This document shows positions 10,244 through 21,699 of a stretch of 64,000 bases of DNA, piece by piece. Both the position numbers and the translations under genes were made by a program. Below the pieces are notes generated by a model that searched no databases, was not told where the DNA came from, and saw only the letters and a program-made list of their open reading frames with translations. Numbering within the stretch: the stretch's first letter is position 1; the number at the start of each line of letters is the position of its first letter. Source of the DNA: Massariosphaeria phaeospora (Eukaryota > Ascomycota > Dothideomycetes > Pleosporales); contig JAADJZ010000009.1 of the NCBI GenBank assembly GCA_011032825.1, positions 1,488,001 to 1,552,000 on the forward strand, read 5' to 3'.

Positions 10244-11579
10244 CTAACTCATAATCCGCCTCCTCCGCCCACTATCCACACTAACCGTATTATCCGGCCC
10301 AATCGAAATACTCAAACTGGAATCCCCATCCCCCTCCTCCTCCCCACCCCTTCCTCCCCCTCTCCCCCTCATCAACCCCGCCCCACCCTGCGACTTACTC
10401 CGCTCCGGCTGAATAACCAACCACGTGGACCCGCCGTCGCCGTTTTCCTGCTGCATGAGCTGCAGCGCGCCGCCGCCATTGCGGCCGCGCGCTTTCGGCG
10501 ATTTAGGGGGCGGGGGTGGCGGCGGCGGCGTGAAGAGCGTGGGGAAGCGCGCGGTTTTGAGGGGCAGAGCTGTGAGCGCGGGGGGTAAGGGGTGCGATTC
10601 TATGAGCGTGATGGAGGGGAGGGGGAGGGTGGAGAGGAGCGAGGCGGGGAGGTCGGCGGGCGAGCAGGCGAGGATGAGGTGCCGCAGGTGCGAGTTCGAC
10701 GTGTAGAAGGAGAGGCTTTCTGTTGGAGGGTTAGCGTGATGGTGCATGTATATGCGGGGAGTTGAGTTGGGGGTTGGATGGCGGACCTCTGACTTTGCGG
10801 CCCGCGCTGCCTTCCTTGCCGACGCCCACGTCAATCCAATCGAAGCTGGAAATGCGCCCGCAGAACCCCGTCGAGAAGGCGCGCAGCTGCCCGAGGTTGC
10901 GCACCTTATCCTGCCGCACGAGGTAGTTGGCCATGCCTTCGAGGTTGGAGTAGATGCGCACGATGATGTCGAGCGTGTCGGCGTCTTCGAACATCGGGCG
11001 GAGGTACTCGCGCATGCGGACGAGCAGTTCGTCGGCCAGGTTTTCGCCGCCGGAGGCCCGGCGCGTGAGGTACTTGTCTTGGAACTACGGGCTGTGTCAA
11101 TAACAATAGCACTGCTTGTGGTGGGGGCAGGGCGCGCCTACTAGGAAGCCATCTGCGTCGGCATCGACGAGGAGGATTACGAATGGCCGGCGTGCCTTGC
11201 ATATGTTAGTATGTAGTGAGCAAGGGGAACTCAAGAGATTGTCGAACCTGTCTTTGAGCTAATGCGTTTTCTCTTTCTTTTGCTTCGACGACTTCGGACT
11301 GCAGTGTTCGGCGCACGTTTTGCTCCGAGTTGAGGTCTAGCTCGGTTTGTGTAAGCTTCGCTTCGGTTTTGTCGAGTTTATCGAGCAGCTCCTGTTTAAA
11401 TCAACATCAGTATCCAGCTGCTCCGCACGCGGTCCTTCGATCCAAGCATTTCTTCCTACCTCGATCAGCTCGTACCGTTTCTCCTCCAAGATCTTGAACT
11501 GAGCCAACCGCTCTCTGTATGTGGTTGGGACGGGTGCCGGGGCCGGGACCGGGGCCGGGACGGGGACTAATTCTGCCAT
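10244..11579 (-). CDS. DUF7923-type protein lacking the usual CCCH zinc fingers
   Basis: Five exons (11579-11460, 11391-11248, 11195-11142, 11084-10787, 10719-10244) sum to 364 codons. After a Pro-Val-Ala-rich start comes a coiled coil (YRERLAQFKILEEKRYELIE and ELLDKLDKTEAKLTQ). The domain core follows: RPFVILLVDADADGFLF, IIVRIYSNLEGMANYL, and FSTGFCGRISSFDWIDVGVGKE, then SHLRHLILACS. This is the nuclease-like domain that in many ascomycetes precedes tandem CCCH fingers. Here the C-terminal half is Pro-, Gly- and Ser-rich and contains no C-x8-C-x5-C-x3-H pattern, so RNA-binding fingers seem absent. The role in RNA metabolism is inferred from the family. Introns of 52-68 nt have standard borders and preserve the frame. 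Confidence 0.8.
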
Positions 11580-12583
11580 GTTTGATGGCGAAGACAGAAA
11601 GTCTGGGGATACCGAACCTTTAAAGCAGAATTAGCAATGTTTGGCGTTGGGCGAGCTGTGTTGGGCCTAGGTGGCTTTGCATGCATGGAAAGTGCGGTGA
11701 CCCGGTGACGATTGGGATGCTCAACGTAGCGAGCGCTGATTGGCCGCCAGCACCAGATCCGCCGACGTGATTCGATGCCTCGGCGTGGCATCTCACCGGA
11801 CCCGAGGACGGTCGCGGGCGCATAAATTGAGCTGGCGGCCACATATTGAGCATCCCCGTGCGGGGCGCGCCGGGACGCTGGGTTCAACGCGGGCGGAGTG
11901 TTCGGTGGCTTGCTCTGGCTCCCTTAACAAGCGCAGAGCTAAAGCGTCACAAGAGGACGCGTATGGGCTTCAACTAACAGCTGCAAAGTAAGAAGTGGAC
12001 CATGAGAAGATTGTCTCAGTCATTGACATAGCCGAAAGAAGCTGCCTGCCGCTGCCCCGACATCCAGCAGTACCGCCACCACCGAGCCGTGCCGTGTTAA
12101 TCCCGCATATGTTCTGCGCAGCCTCCACACATGATGTTCTTTGCGGTAGGTAAGAGAGCTGCAAGATAGCCACACGACATCATTCATCGTTTGGATCCTT
12201 TTTGCCTGCTACACGCTCTCTCACACCTCTTTCACAAAACAGAGGTGGTCACTGGGCCTCCCCCAATGCTGGCTGAACCCCTAGCATATTTAGCTACACA
12301 AATTTGAACGGAATGCTCGCGAGCATCGCGGGCAACGGATGGGCTGACAGACTCAGTTCAGACGTGGGTCATCGTTGATCTACCGGTAACGTGCGGGGTC
12401 AGAAGAGAGTGGTCGCGGGACAGAGGGGTGAAAAGCTGTAGGGAAAGCCCGGCATTAATTGACATGTGTAAGCTGGCTGATGTCCAAGGCAAGTATCGCG
12501 ATAGCCGTCACCATATGCCTCCCCACATCCGCCGGCTGAAACCTGGTGGCATTCTTCTCCGACAAGCAGCCTATGTTTCTCGA
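11580..12583. other. intergenic region, no gene seen
   Basis: Between two minus-strand genes. Some overlapping ORFs on both strands lack recognisable domains or plausible splice partners. Confidence 0.5.
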
Positions 12584-13018
12584 TCACGTCGCCCCCTTCT
12601 TTGTCGTGGACTCGTCGTCGCTGGGGAAACTCCACTCCGACGAATCGTCGTACGCGTACTCGTTGCCATGGCTCGATCGGTCCAGGCCACCCTCACCCCC
12701 ACCGGCGCTCTTGCCCTGATCATTGTTCTTGAGCCTCTTCGCCTCCCGTTCAGCAGGGCCTGCCCATTCTGTATCCCTCGCACGCTTTCGGTCCGCATGA
12801 TTGAAGTCGGTATTCGTGTACGCGGTAGGCTCATTCTCCACATGCCCATGCAGCCTCGCGTCGTCCGATCGTGAATTCTGCGCGCTGTCGTTGTTTGAGG
12901 GGATTTGAGACGTGGTTGCGGCCCAAGCTTGCAGGGAGGCGATTGACGCGGCGGCGAGTTTCGGGGCGATGGGCTCATCGGCGGGGTTGGGGCGGGTGTT
13001 ACGTCCGTTCTTGGCCAT
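12584..13018 (-). CDS. hypothetical small nuclear-type protein
   Basis: A 144-aa frame from ATG 13018 (MAKNGRNTRPNPADEPIAPK). It is hydrophilic and predicted disordered, with a bipartite-looking basic stretch (DRKRAR...REAKRLKNN) that could be a nuclear localisation signal, and an acidic/aromatic segment (YDDSSEWSFPSDDE) near the C-terminus. The frame stays open upstream to TTG/ATG codons near 13132, but MAKNGRN is preferred because the residues before it look like translated leader. Shadow frames on the other strand are less protein-like. No family was recognised; function is unknown. Confidence 0.55.
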   Translation of the reverse strand: MAKNGRNTRPNPADEPIAPKLAAASIASLQAWAATTSQIPSNNDSAQNSRSDDARLHGHVENEPTAYTNTDFNHADRKRARDTEWAGPAEREAKRLKNNDQGKSAGGGEGGLDRSSHGNEYAYDDSSEWSFPSDDESTTKKGAT

Positions 13019-14260
13019 TGTGGGAGTTGTAGTTGAGAATCTGGGAAGCTGGTAGTTAGAGTAGTAAGTAGCTGAGGAAGGTGCAGATATACGAAAGGTG
13101 AGAGAGAGGACACACGCAGTGGTTTGTTTCACCTACCTTGGGCCGCTCTTTACCTATGGAGTCAATTGTGAACGAAAGGTTTTGAGATACTTTGGAGGTA
13201 GGTGAGTTTGTCTCTGCCTTACGAGATTGGCAGGCTTGCGCTACCTCCACCATAAAACGCGATGAGAGCACCGCTCGCTGGTGAAAATAGGACGCAGGCC
13301 TAGCCTAGGGACTATGATAGGGAGTGCTCTCCATTAGTGAGTCGATGCGACGCTGCATCGTGTGCTGAGAGCTTCCTGACCTTCCCGTCTGCAATTGTAG
13401 CAAACGTTCTGACTGCGTTGTGGGTGGATGAGGGATGAAAAGGTGCCGAAGTCGGTGCCCAGGTAAGATGACGACCTCGGAGCTCAGCGCGGCACGGGCC
13501 ACAGCACCGGGCCTTGGCAACATAATCATCTCTGCGTCTAATCCAACCTCACCACTCTCATCGTCCTGTTTACCATCAGAGTAGATGGTCGTCAATATCA
13601 CGCCAGGGCTCTTTCGTCTCGTCTCGTCTCGTCATCAGATTGGCCTCCGAGCCTCCCCCAACTACGCCGTCACGCACCTGCTCCCATACAGTCAGCGATG
13701 TAAACGTTGACAGTAATCGAGCCGCTACTGCTATGTCGAGCCCAGCATTCGCGGCACGGATGTTGTTACCTCTTCTGCCGCCGTTTACACAATCGCGCAG
13801 CGGGCAACGATCCTGTAGTTGTCGCTGCATTGCACTCCATTGGGGTACAACACTAACGCACATTGAGGCACAACCCGCTGGAACTGGACAGAATACTGGC
13901 CCGAATGGGCTGAGCGGCCTCTCTACATTATCAACTACAAGCATTATGAGAGCTTGCCACGGAGAGAGAAGCCGTCAGTGTGTGTGGACATCTTCTACCG
14001 AACGACCCTTCATGATTGCTACATGTCGGCCGCCCTGCGCCTAACGATCTGGCATCGTAGCTTCCAGGAAATACCCGCAAAGCAGCTTCTGAAGGTCCCA
14101 CTTGCCTTGGGTATCAGACCTGCGGTAACATCGAGAGAACCCTTCCTTCCTCTCAGCACGGTGAGCTTGTTTGTGACGTTTAGCAGAACCTTTCCTCAAC
14201 TTCACGCATGCGAGGCTCATACCCTTCACTTACTATCGTCTCATCTTATCGTTCAGTACT
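13019..14260. other. intergenic region, no supported gene
   Basis: Contains a short (TCTCG)n microsatellite at about 13613-13633 and several unconvincing ORFs on both strands (for example 13640-14044). The last part is the promoter side of the methyltransferase gene. Confidence 0.5.
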
Positions 14261-15945
14261 ATGATGTCTTCTCCCACGCAGGCGCACGGTAGCGAAGGGG
14301 CTGCTGTTCCCGACAACTCTAACCAGCCGTTGCAAGAGGGTGTAGGTGCCGCTTTTACCCTGCTGGCCCCTTCATACACCTTATAAGCCATGCAGAGCAG
14401 CTAATGGGGCATTTTGAACTAGTCCAGCCCCGACTCAGGCATCGGGGAAGATCCCGTGTCCTCGTACGTGTTGACACTTTTCGTGAACCAAACTACCATC
14501 ATCTCACATACAACATAGATTTACCACGTCTCTGTCCAGCTCAGTCTGCGAATTCCTCCACGAGACCGGACGGACGTACCACGCGTACCACGCCGGAAGT
14601 AGGTCGTTGTGTTGCACTGACCCAAAATTTCTCTCGCTAACCGGTGGATCAGAGTATCCATTTCCAAACGACAAGGTAAGCAGCTGATTTGTGTGGCACT
14701 AGTAGGGCTGACTCGGAATTGCGAAGGTTGAGAAGGATAGACTTGGTGAGTTGGCATGGTTCATCCCGCAATCGTGTCTAACTCGAGGCCAGACCTGCAA
14801 CACATACTGTTCCTCTTGACGCTCGACAAGAAACTTTTCCGTGCACCTATCCGCCAGGAAATCCGCCGTGTTCTTGATGTTGGTACGGGTACGGGGATCT
14901 GGGCAATGGACTTTGCGGACGGTCAGTTCGCTCCGCGTATCGAACGACTACAACATGCTGAATCATGACAGCGTTCCCATCGGCAGAAGTCATTGGATTC
15001 GACCTCAGGTTTGTTCCCCGTTCGGTGCACTCAGACCAACTGTACTAATACAACTTAGTCCCATTCAACCAACAATGTGAGAGCAAGGTTCTATCTCGGC
15101 GACAGTCGAAGGCTGACCGTACAGGGTACCACCAAACTGTAAATTTGTGGTCGACGACTTTGAACAAGACTGGTTGCATAACAAGCCCTTTGACTACATC
15201 CACACGAGAGCTATAAGCACAGCGGTCAAAGACTGGCCTCATTTCCTTCAACAGGCATATACGTAAGGTCCTTTCATTTAGATTTGAACAACGTCCAAGC
15301 TGCTCACCTGCCCTCAGTAATCTCAAACCGGGAGGCTGGCTCGAGCTTCAAGAACCTACATATCCTCTTGGGTGCACCAACAAGAGTCTCACGGGAGGAG
15401 AATCTTCTCTAATGCGTTGGTCGAATTTTTTTACCGACGCTGCTGGCAAGTTTGGTTTTGACGCTGAAGCGCCTCACGGGCTGGAGCCCGAATTGCGAAA
15501 GGCCGGCTTCACCGAGATCTACGCCAAGAACTACAAGTGGCCCATCGGTACCTGGGCGAAAGGTCAAGAGATGAAAGAGCTGGGCCGCTACGGGGTGAAG
15601 AACTTCAGGGAATGGCTGCCTAGCAGTTCGTTGGCCCTGTTTAAACGACACTCGGATTGGAGCGCGGAGTCGGTGTAGTTGTTCCTGGCGGATTGCCGAC
15701 GCGAACTGAGGGAACACAAGGAGCGTCATTTTTATGTCGATGTGTGAGTGGTGGGATCCTATTGGAGGCAAGGAAGTGTTTCACTGACGAGTGCGCACAG
15801 TATAATGTGGTACGCGCAGAAGCCCGAGGACGTTAACGCTGCTGTGAGCTCCGGTGGCGTCTTTGTCAAGGAGGTGCAGGAGCTCGAGTCGGATGATGAG
15901 CGCGAATCGGATGATAGTGTCCCAGTTGAGGAGGTTGAATGGTAG
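14261..15945 (+). pseudogene. LaeA-like SAM-dependent methyltransferase, 11 exons, premature TAG
   Basis: Exons 14261-14341, 14423-14463, 14540-14598, 14653-14675, 14727-14745, 14793-14921, 14972-15008, 15059-15076, 15125-15262, 15318-15743 and 15801-15945 sum to exactly 372 codons, and every junction preserves the family frame. The reading is GRTYHAYHAGKYPFPND, then HILFLLTLDKKLF, the SAM-binding VLDVGTGTGIWAMDFA, IGFDLSPIQPTMVPPNC, FDYIHTR and NLKPGGWLELQE. The C-terminus ends in the family's WYAQKP and an acidic tail. This is the Methyltransf_23 group of fungal LaeA-like enzymes, which includes secondary-metabolism regulators. At 15676-15678 TAG follows ESV, where the homologous segment LFLADCRREL continues in frame, so a CAG to TAG change is likely (codon 302). 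The product would lose about 70 residues. No biosynthetic cluster lies nearby. Confidence 0.8.
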
Positions 15946-16300
15946 TAGTTCTCACTCATGAGCCCGCGGTCATAGCAGGGTATTGTTTGTAGTGTTGATA
16001 GCCGCTTCAAGTTATCACATTGTTGACAATCCCGTGCATGCATTCGTGTCTGATTTAAGATAGCTTTAGGCATGCTCTTGATAGTATAGTCAATTCTAGC
16101 AATAGCTAGATAAGCTACTTTTGTCTTTACAAAGCCTTGTTGTATCTCGTATACTAATTAATATACTGTAAAACTTCTAAAGGCGTAGGAGTGTAGTTAA
16201 GGTGCGCGTATTAGGTGGACACGGATTCAGGCACGGGGTGACGTTGACCGAGCCGATCTCGGCACCTCGAAAACGGTTGGACACTGACAGGTCAAGCTCC
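15946..16300. other. intergenic region, no gene seen
   Basis: AT-richer 3' flank of the methyltransferase gene. An open frame begins at a GTG at 16202, but the first ATG of the next gene is at 16301. Confidence 0.5.
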
Positions 16301-17248
16301 ATGTCCAACAACCACAGCAGCACAAGCGGAACCACCATGACCGACATGACCTCACGACTCTCTGCCATTCGCCGCATGCTCCCTGATTTCGAGTCCGCCC
16401 TCCATTCGTTCACAACCGGCCCGTCGAAGTTCCGTATCGTGCACACGGTGAACCCCACACGCGTCTTACCGAAGACACTCTACATCCTCGACTCGTCGTT
16501 CAACCCGCCCTCGATCGCGCACCTCGCACTCGCCACCTCTGCGCTCAGACAGTCGGCGCGATCAGATGGAACACCGCACAGGCTGCTACTGCTGTTCAGC
16601 ACGCACAACGCAGACAAGGCGCCGAGTCCGGCAAGCTTCGAGCAACGCATCGCGCTGATGACGGTCTTCGCGGAGGATCTAGACAAGGAGTTGCAGAGCA
16701 AGAGAGAAGAGGAAGAGCGGGCAGACGCCGAATCTGTGACCATTGATATCGGCCTCACCAAAGAGCCCTACTACACAGACAAATCCAGCGCCATCGCAAG
16801 CACCTCGCCGAACCCGTACCCCTCCGCCCCCACACACGTCCACCTCGTCGGCTACGACACGCTCATCCGCTTCTGCAACCCCAAATACTACCCGGACCAC
16901 ACGCCTCCGCTCGCCGCACTCTCCCCCTTCTTCGCCGCCGGCCACAAGCTGCGCGTCACGCAGCGGCCCAGCGTCCCGTCGGATGCGGCGTCAGCGCAGT
17001 TTGGCTCGGCGGGGGAGCAGGCGCGCTATGTGCAGCGGCTGCGGGATGGCGGGGCGGAGAAAGACGGGTTCGAGAGGGCGTGGGCGGAGCGCATTGAGGT
17101 GGTGGTGCAGCCGGATGAGGGGCTCGGGGTTAGCTCGACAAGGGTGCGCGGGAAGGCGGCGGAGCGGGATTGGGAGGGCGTGGGGGAGCTGTGCACGGTG
17201 GGGGTGGCGGCGTGGATGAGAGAGGAAGGGTTGTATGGGGGGAGGTGA
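16301..17248 (+). CDS. nucleotidyltransferase, POF1/NMN adenylyltransferase-like
   Basis: An intronless gene of 315 aa from ATG 16301; ATG 16337 is a possible alternative start. LYILDSSFNPPSIAHLALA is the cytidylyltransferase-type nucleotide-binding motif (FNPxHxGH-like) near the N-terminus. VHLVGYDTLIRFCNPKYYP lies mid-protein, and LGVSSTRVRGKAAERDWE near the end is the ISSTxIR-type motif that contacts ATP. This layout is that of the fungal Pof1/nicotinamide-nucleotide adenylyltransferase-like family, linked in yeast to NAD-type nucleotide chemistry and protein quality control. Substrate assignment is inferred from family only. The length is normal and no lesion is seen. Confidence 0.8.
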   Translation: MSNNHSSTSGTTMTDMTSRLSAIRRMLPDFESALHSFTTGPSKFRIVHTVNPTRVLPKTLYILDSSFNPPSIAHLALATSALRQSARSDGTPHRLLLLFSTHNADKAPSPASFEQRIALMTVFAEDLDKELQSKREEEERADAESVTIDIGLTKEPYYTDKSSAIASTSPNPYPSAPTHVHLVGYDTLIRFCNPKYYPDHTPPLAALSPFFAAGHKLRVTQRPSVPSDAASAQFGSAGEQARYVQRLRDGGAEKDGFERAWAERIEVVVQPDEGLGVSSTRVRGKAAERDWEGVGELCTVGVAAWMREEGLYGGR

Positions 17249-17908
17249 AGTGGACTGCAGGGACATAATCACCCTCGGTGCTCTCCAAGGGCGCAGGGAG
17301 GTAGTCTGTGTTGGTGCTTCGTGACCATCATCACGGTTCTGGCAGCACAGGAAGAGGATACCCAGCCCTGCAAAGCACTACTCTACTGCGCAGAGTGAGT
17401 AATGCGGTTCACGTGCAGAATTCCATCCCCTCTTGTGTCCACCAGACTGCGCAATGGCACGCCCGGCCGATCCTCCAGCTCCATGGCCGGGCGGATTTCA
17501 GTGCCTGATCTCGAGATCGGATCGGCATCGGCCCGCTTGGCATGGGACGACAGCCGCCACTGCCCGCTGGAACTGGGGCAGGCGCGAGATGGAAGGCGAT
17601 GAGGGCGACGGGTGCTCCTTCTGCATTGTGTTTGCGACCTTCAGGCTACGTCAGGCCGCGGTTGCCACTGGAGGCTGCGGATGGCCTGATGGACTGTCGC
17701 TCGCCCCCCGCGTCGCTCAACAGCCTTGTTCCACTGCTTATTCTTGCGTCGACGTAAGAGTTGATTTCTGCTTCTCTGCGTCTTGCCTCAGCCTACACGG
17801 TTGAGTCGAATTCGCCACGTGCCTTCTCCGCGACACTCGTCCCACCCCGCCCAGGGCGAGAGCCAACGGCCACCAAGGGACACCGTTGTCTCTCGACAGA
17901 CCGTCTGC
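17249..17908. other. intergenic region, no gene seen
   Basis: Promoter and leader region of the following gene. Several overlapping open frames are GC-driven and lack domain content. Confidence 0.5.
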
Positions 17909-20900
17909 ATGGCCTCGAAACTGTGCTGCACAGCAGAGCAGGAAGCCCGCGAGGGCTCTCCAGAGCTTCCCAATGCTCGACTCAGCGCTGCCACGCCGGC
18001 GAACAAGCCTCTGCTGCACAACAAGAACGCATCCCAAGGCTCCCGCTTCACCAGCGCCCGAAGCGAGGACCTGCACGAGCTGCGGCAGATCTTCGACAAT
18101 GCAAAAGACCACGACGCTGACGAGACGACGCCCGCAAAGTCACCCCGCTCCCGCTTCGCTCGGCCGTCGGTGTACAGCCTGCACAGCCTGCACAAGATGA
18201 AGAGCATGCACGCTTTGATCAAGCGGCGCTTCTCGAAAGACATGTCCAGGAAAGATTCGAATGGGCAGCCGACGACGAGCACGCCGAAGAAGAAGCCGTC
18301 TATAGCTGAAGACGCGGACACTGCAGCTAAGCAGGCCAGGGATGGCCCGGAACTCCAGCTCAAGGCCGCAAAGGACGGTCTACGGAAAGATCTGCTCAGT
18401 GACAAGAAGCCAGCTGAGGGAGGCTACGATTCGGATGCGGAGGTGCTCGACGACATTGCACGCAACATGGGCAAGAAGTCGGCGAGCAAGCGGCCCAGCA
18501 TTCACAGCATTGATTGGACGCCGTCAACGGGCAGGTGAGTTGCAGCAGCTGCCATTGCCCACATGAAGCTCACTGTCTACTAGCAAGCCTGCACCCGGAT
18601 CCGCAAACGACCGCTACACGGCCGACCAAGGTCATGAAAGCCACCCTTACCAGATCAGCAACCCCCAGCGTGATTCCAGAACACCCATCGCCGCTCAGTT
18701 CAGCGTCTTCAGCACGCCCGATCTCCGCCTCAATACGCCCAAAGAGAAAGATCGAAAGCTGAGACGCTCGCACTCGGCTACTTCGATCATCCTGCCAGCC
18801 CCCTCGCCCCTCACGCCCATGCGTCTACCCAGTCTTCTGACGAACGACCGTGAGGGCAAGCCGTGGTCTGTGGTTATGAGTGAAAGCCTGCGGCTGTCCC
18901 AGTTTCCCGTTCCACCCCGCCGTAGCAGCTCGGAGCCGACTCATACAGATTCAGGGGCGAACTCTGAGAGTCGAGAGTGTGAGCAGACCGTGCAATTTCC
19001 CGAATTCAAGACGACTGTACCAGGCTGTACTGGTGGTATCGAGATCCATGTCCAGGAACCCACCTCGACGACAACGCCCCGTGTTTCCACTTCGATCAAA
19101 GGCACCCTTCAAGAGAATCCAACTTCCGCAAAAGACAACGAGGCAAGTGAGCATGGCGACGAGGAGGACAGCACCCGACGCTCAGTTCACCTTTACAGCA
19201 TGCGCATCTCTCACCACCTGCGGTCTGGTTCTCTGCTTTCGTGGGATGCTCTTGCTGATGAGCCAGAGGTGCTCACGCCACCTCGTCTGTTCCGCGACCG
19301 CGGACTGTCGGAAGCAAGCCGGATTTCAGAGATAGAACGAATTCAGAAGCAGCTTGGTCGGCATGCACGAAAAACATCGAGCTCAGGTTTTGCCAGTGCA
19401 AAGGTCCCTGACAAGTGGGGCAAAGTGCTCGGTAGCGATCGTGATACCAGAGAAGACATATCCTCAGTCTACTCGAGCCGTCCTCACAGTCCGCCAGACA
19501 GCTTCGGTGCTTCGGCGGCCAGTTTACCCAAATCGTCTAATCAACGCGACGCGTCTGGCAACTCGTATACTGACCTAGCATTGCCGCGACAATCAAACTC
19601 TTACCCAACCGATAACGAAGCGACGCCCAGACCGTTCAAGCGATCTTGTGCTACGACGGTTCAATTAGCCACAGACTCGTCAGTGAAGGACCCTTCGCCA
19701 AACACTACTGCTCGATTAGCTCGCAATAACAGCGTTGCGGTCTCCAAGAAGTCAAAGTTCAGGGAAGAGTTCAGTCCGCCACCGACGAAGAAGAAGAACA
19801 CCCCGTCCGCATCTTTCATCAGACTGTTCAACCCCAAACGCCTCAGTATGCGTAGTCAAAGTGAAGCGAATCTGAAAGCTCTAGTACCTGACGTCGCCCT
19901 CGATGGACCGGCCGACACTCTGCATGTGCCTTCAGGCCGTGAACAGCACCAACACCCTTCGCGATCATCGGTGAGTCTGAATGCGGAGCAAGAAGGGGCT
20001 AGTAAAGGTGAGGGAGGAGAGTTGTGGCAACGAGCGCTCAAAGCTCATCAGGCTGAGCGGGCGTCCATGTTCCTGCCCAAGAACAAGGATGCTGCCATGC
20101 ACGCGAGTCCCTATCGCGAGCGTAGCCATAGTTTCATGCGGCCGAGCCCATCGACAGACGAAAAGGCGTCTCCGATGGAAGCATTCGCGTTTACTGCGTC
20201 CAAACAAGGATCAACTTCGCTTCTCTCGCCCCCGAGTCCTGGAGACTTGGGACCCGACTATCCGGCACCGCTGCGTACCAGACGGAGTGCGCTGTTCGAC
20301 CCGGACAAGGATAACATCAGCCCTGGCCACGACACGCGAGTAGACTTTGACAAACAAAAGGACACGGACGAACATCTTGGCGCCTGGGGCCGCTACCCGT
20401 CGCACACGCGAGCCGATCGCACCAACTCGGCAGGCCACGAAGACCAGGTCGAGTCACGAGACTTTGCCCTGGAAGCGGCTATCAAGTTTGCGATGGGGGA
20501 TGGCAACGAGGTAGACGACGGGGACATTGATCCCGCTATGCGCGTTGACTCACCATCTCTGCCAGGGGGTAAAAAGAAGAGGAAGAGGATTGGCAGCTCC
20601 CGCATGGCGAAGTCCAACTCGATGACGTTTGGGAAGACGTTCCTCAAGAACTACTCCAAGATGTTCCGGAGCCAGTCCACCGAGTTCCAGCGCCACGGCC
20701 ATGGTCATCGGAGCTCCATCACTGCGGGTGGCGTGTTGAAGTATCCCGAACTGGAGATCCTGCCCGATGTGTGGCACAGACGGATCGCCGAAGAGGCTCA
20801 CGAACGCGCTGGCGAGAGCAGTACTGCCCAAGATGACGCGAAGCTCAACAAAGGCAAAGCGAAGATGCAGCGTGACGACTCCATGGCCACGCTCCGTCCC

Positions 20901-21419
20901 AGCCAGAAGTCCGGCGTTGATGGGCCTTGTGATGACAACATGCCGCGCTTCGATGGCGCGAACGCGATCAAAGACGCAGAGCACGCAAACGACAACGCAA
21001 ACGCAAACGCCAACGACCAAGCCCGCGCGCTGTCCGCCTACTACGCTGACTGCCTGCCGCCGTTCCCGCGCGCTAGCACGGACACGACGTTCCAGCTCGA
21101 GGACTTTGGCCTGCTGCCGCTGGCGCAGTCGGCGTCGATGCATGCGCGCACGCTGCCGGCGCGGTTTGCAAAGAATAAGCATGCGCGCAATGCGAGCGTC
21201 GCCAGCGTCGCGAGCGGCGAGACGGATGGAGAGCGCAGTGTCGTGAGCGTGAGGCGCAGTACGATGGATTTGATTGGTCTGTTTAAGGAGCAGGAGGTTG
21301 TGGAGAGGGAGCGTGTTTTGGGGTTGGGGAAAGGGGGGTGTGGGAGGGAGGGGGGGAAGGAGAGTGGGAGTGGGATTGGGAGTGCGGGGAGGAGGGAGGA
21401 GGGGTTGGCGGCGCTGTAA
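17909..21419 (+). CDS. large disordered hypothetical protein (1,153 aa)
   Basis: Two exons (17909-18534 and 18584-21419) are joined by a 49-nt intron with GTGAGT/TAG borders, and the frame is exact. The start ATG 17909 (MASKLCCTAEQEAREG) is the first ATG of the frame. The protein is Ser-, Arg- and charge-rich and predicted mostly disordered. It has a conserved-looking basic block VYSLHSLHKMKSMHALIKRRFSK near residue 90, Ser/Arg clusters that resemble phosphosites, a basic block KKKRKRIGSSRMAK near 20570, and an Asn-Ala repeat (NDNANANAND) near 20995. The end is Gly/Glu-rich low complexity. Proteins of this type are common uncharacterised Dothideomycete genes, and I cannot name a domain. A cortical or signalling scaffold role would be speculation. 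Confidence 0.75.
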
Positions 21420-21699
21420 GGGGGGAGGTGGGTGTAGGGTGTGGTGTTGTGGCGAGTGGGTGAGTGGGTAATGTCTAATAAAGGGACGTTGCTGCGTGGG
21501 AGGTAGGTAGGCGTGTGGGAGTGTGGGAGTGTAGGAGTAGTACAAGTGCAGTGCACGGAGAGTCGCGAGAGGGCGAGCTGGGAACGTAGCGGATTCGATT
21601 CAGGCGAACTGTAGCGGGCGTGCTGGGCTGGGCTAGGCTGAGCTTGAATAGATTTCAAGAAGAAATAATTAGGGTTTTTATATTCTTATATATATATAA

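Noticed and set aside
13640..14044. 134-aa plus-strand ORF upstream of the methyltransferase
   Set aside because: Starts at a non-typical context, overlaps equally long minus-strand ORFs, and shows no domain or splice partner.
15667..15718. An intron (GTGTAG donor to ACTGAG acceptor) that would skip the TAG in the methyltransferase
   Set aside because: It would remove the conserved LFLADCRREL segment, and the borders are weak.
20550..21658. Long minus-strand ORFs opposite the end of the 1,153-aa protein
   Set aside because: They are shadows of GC-rich and low-complexity coding sequence on the plus strand and lack domains.
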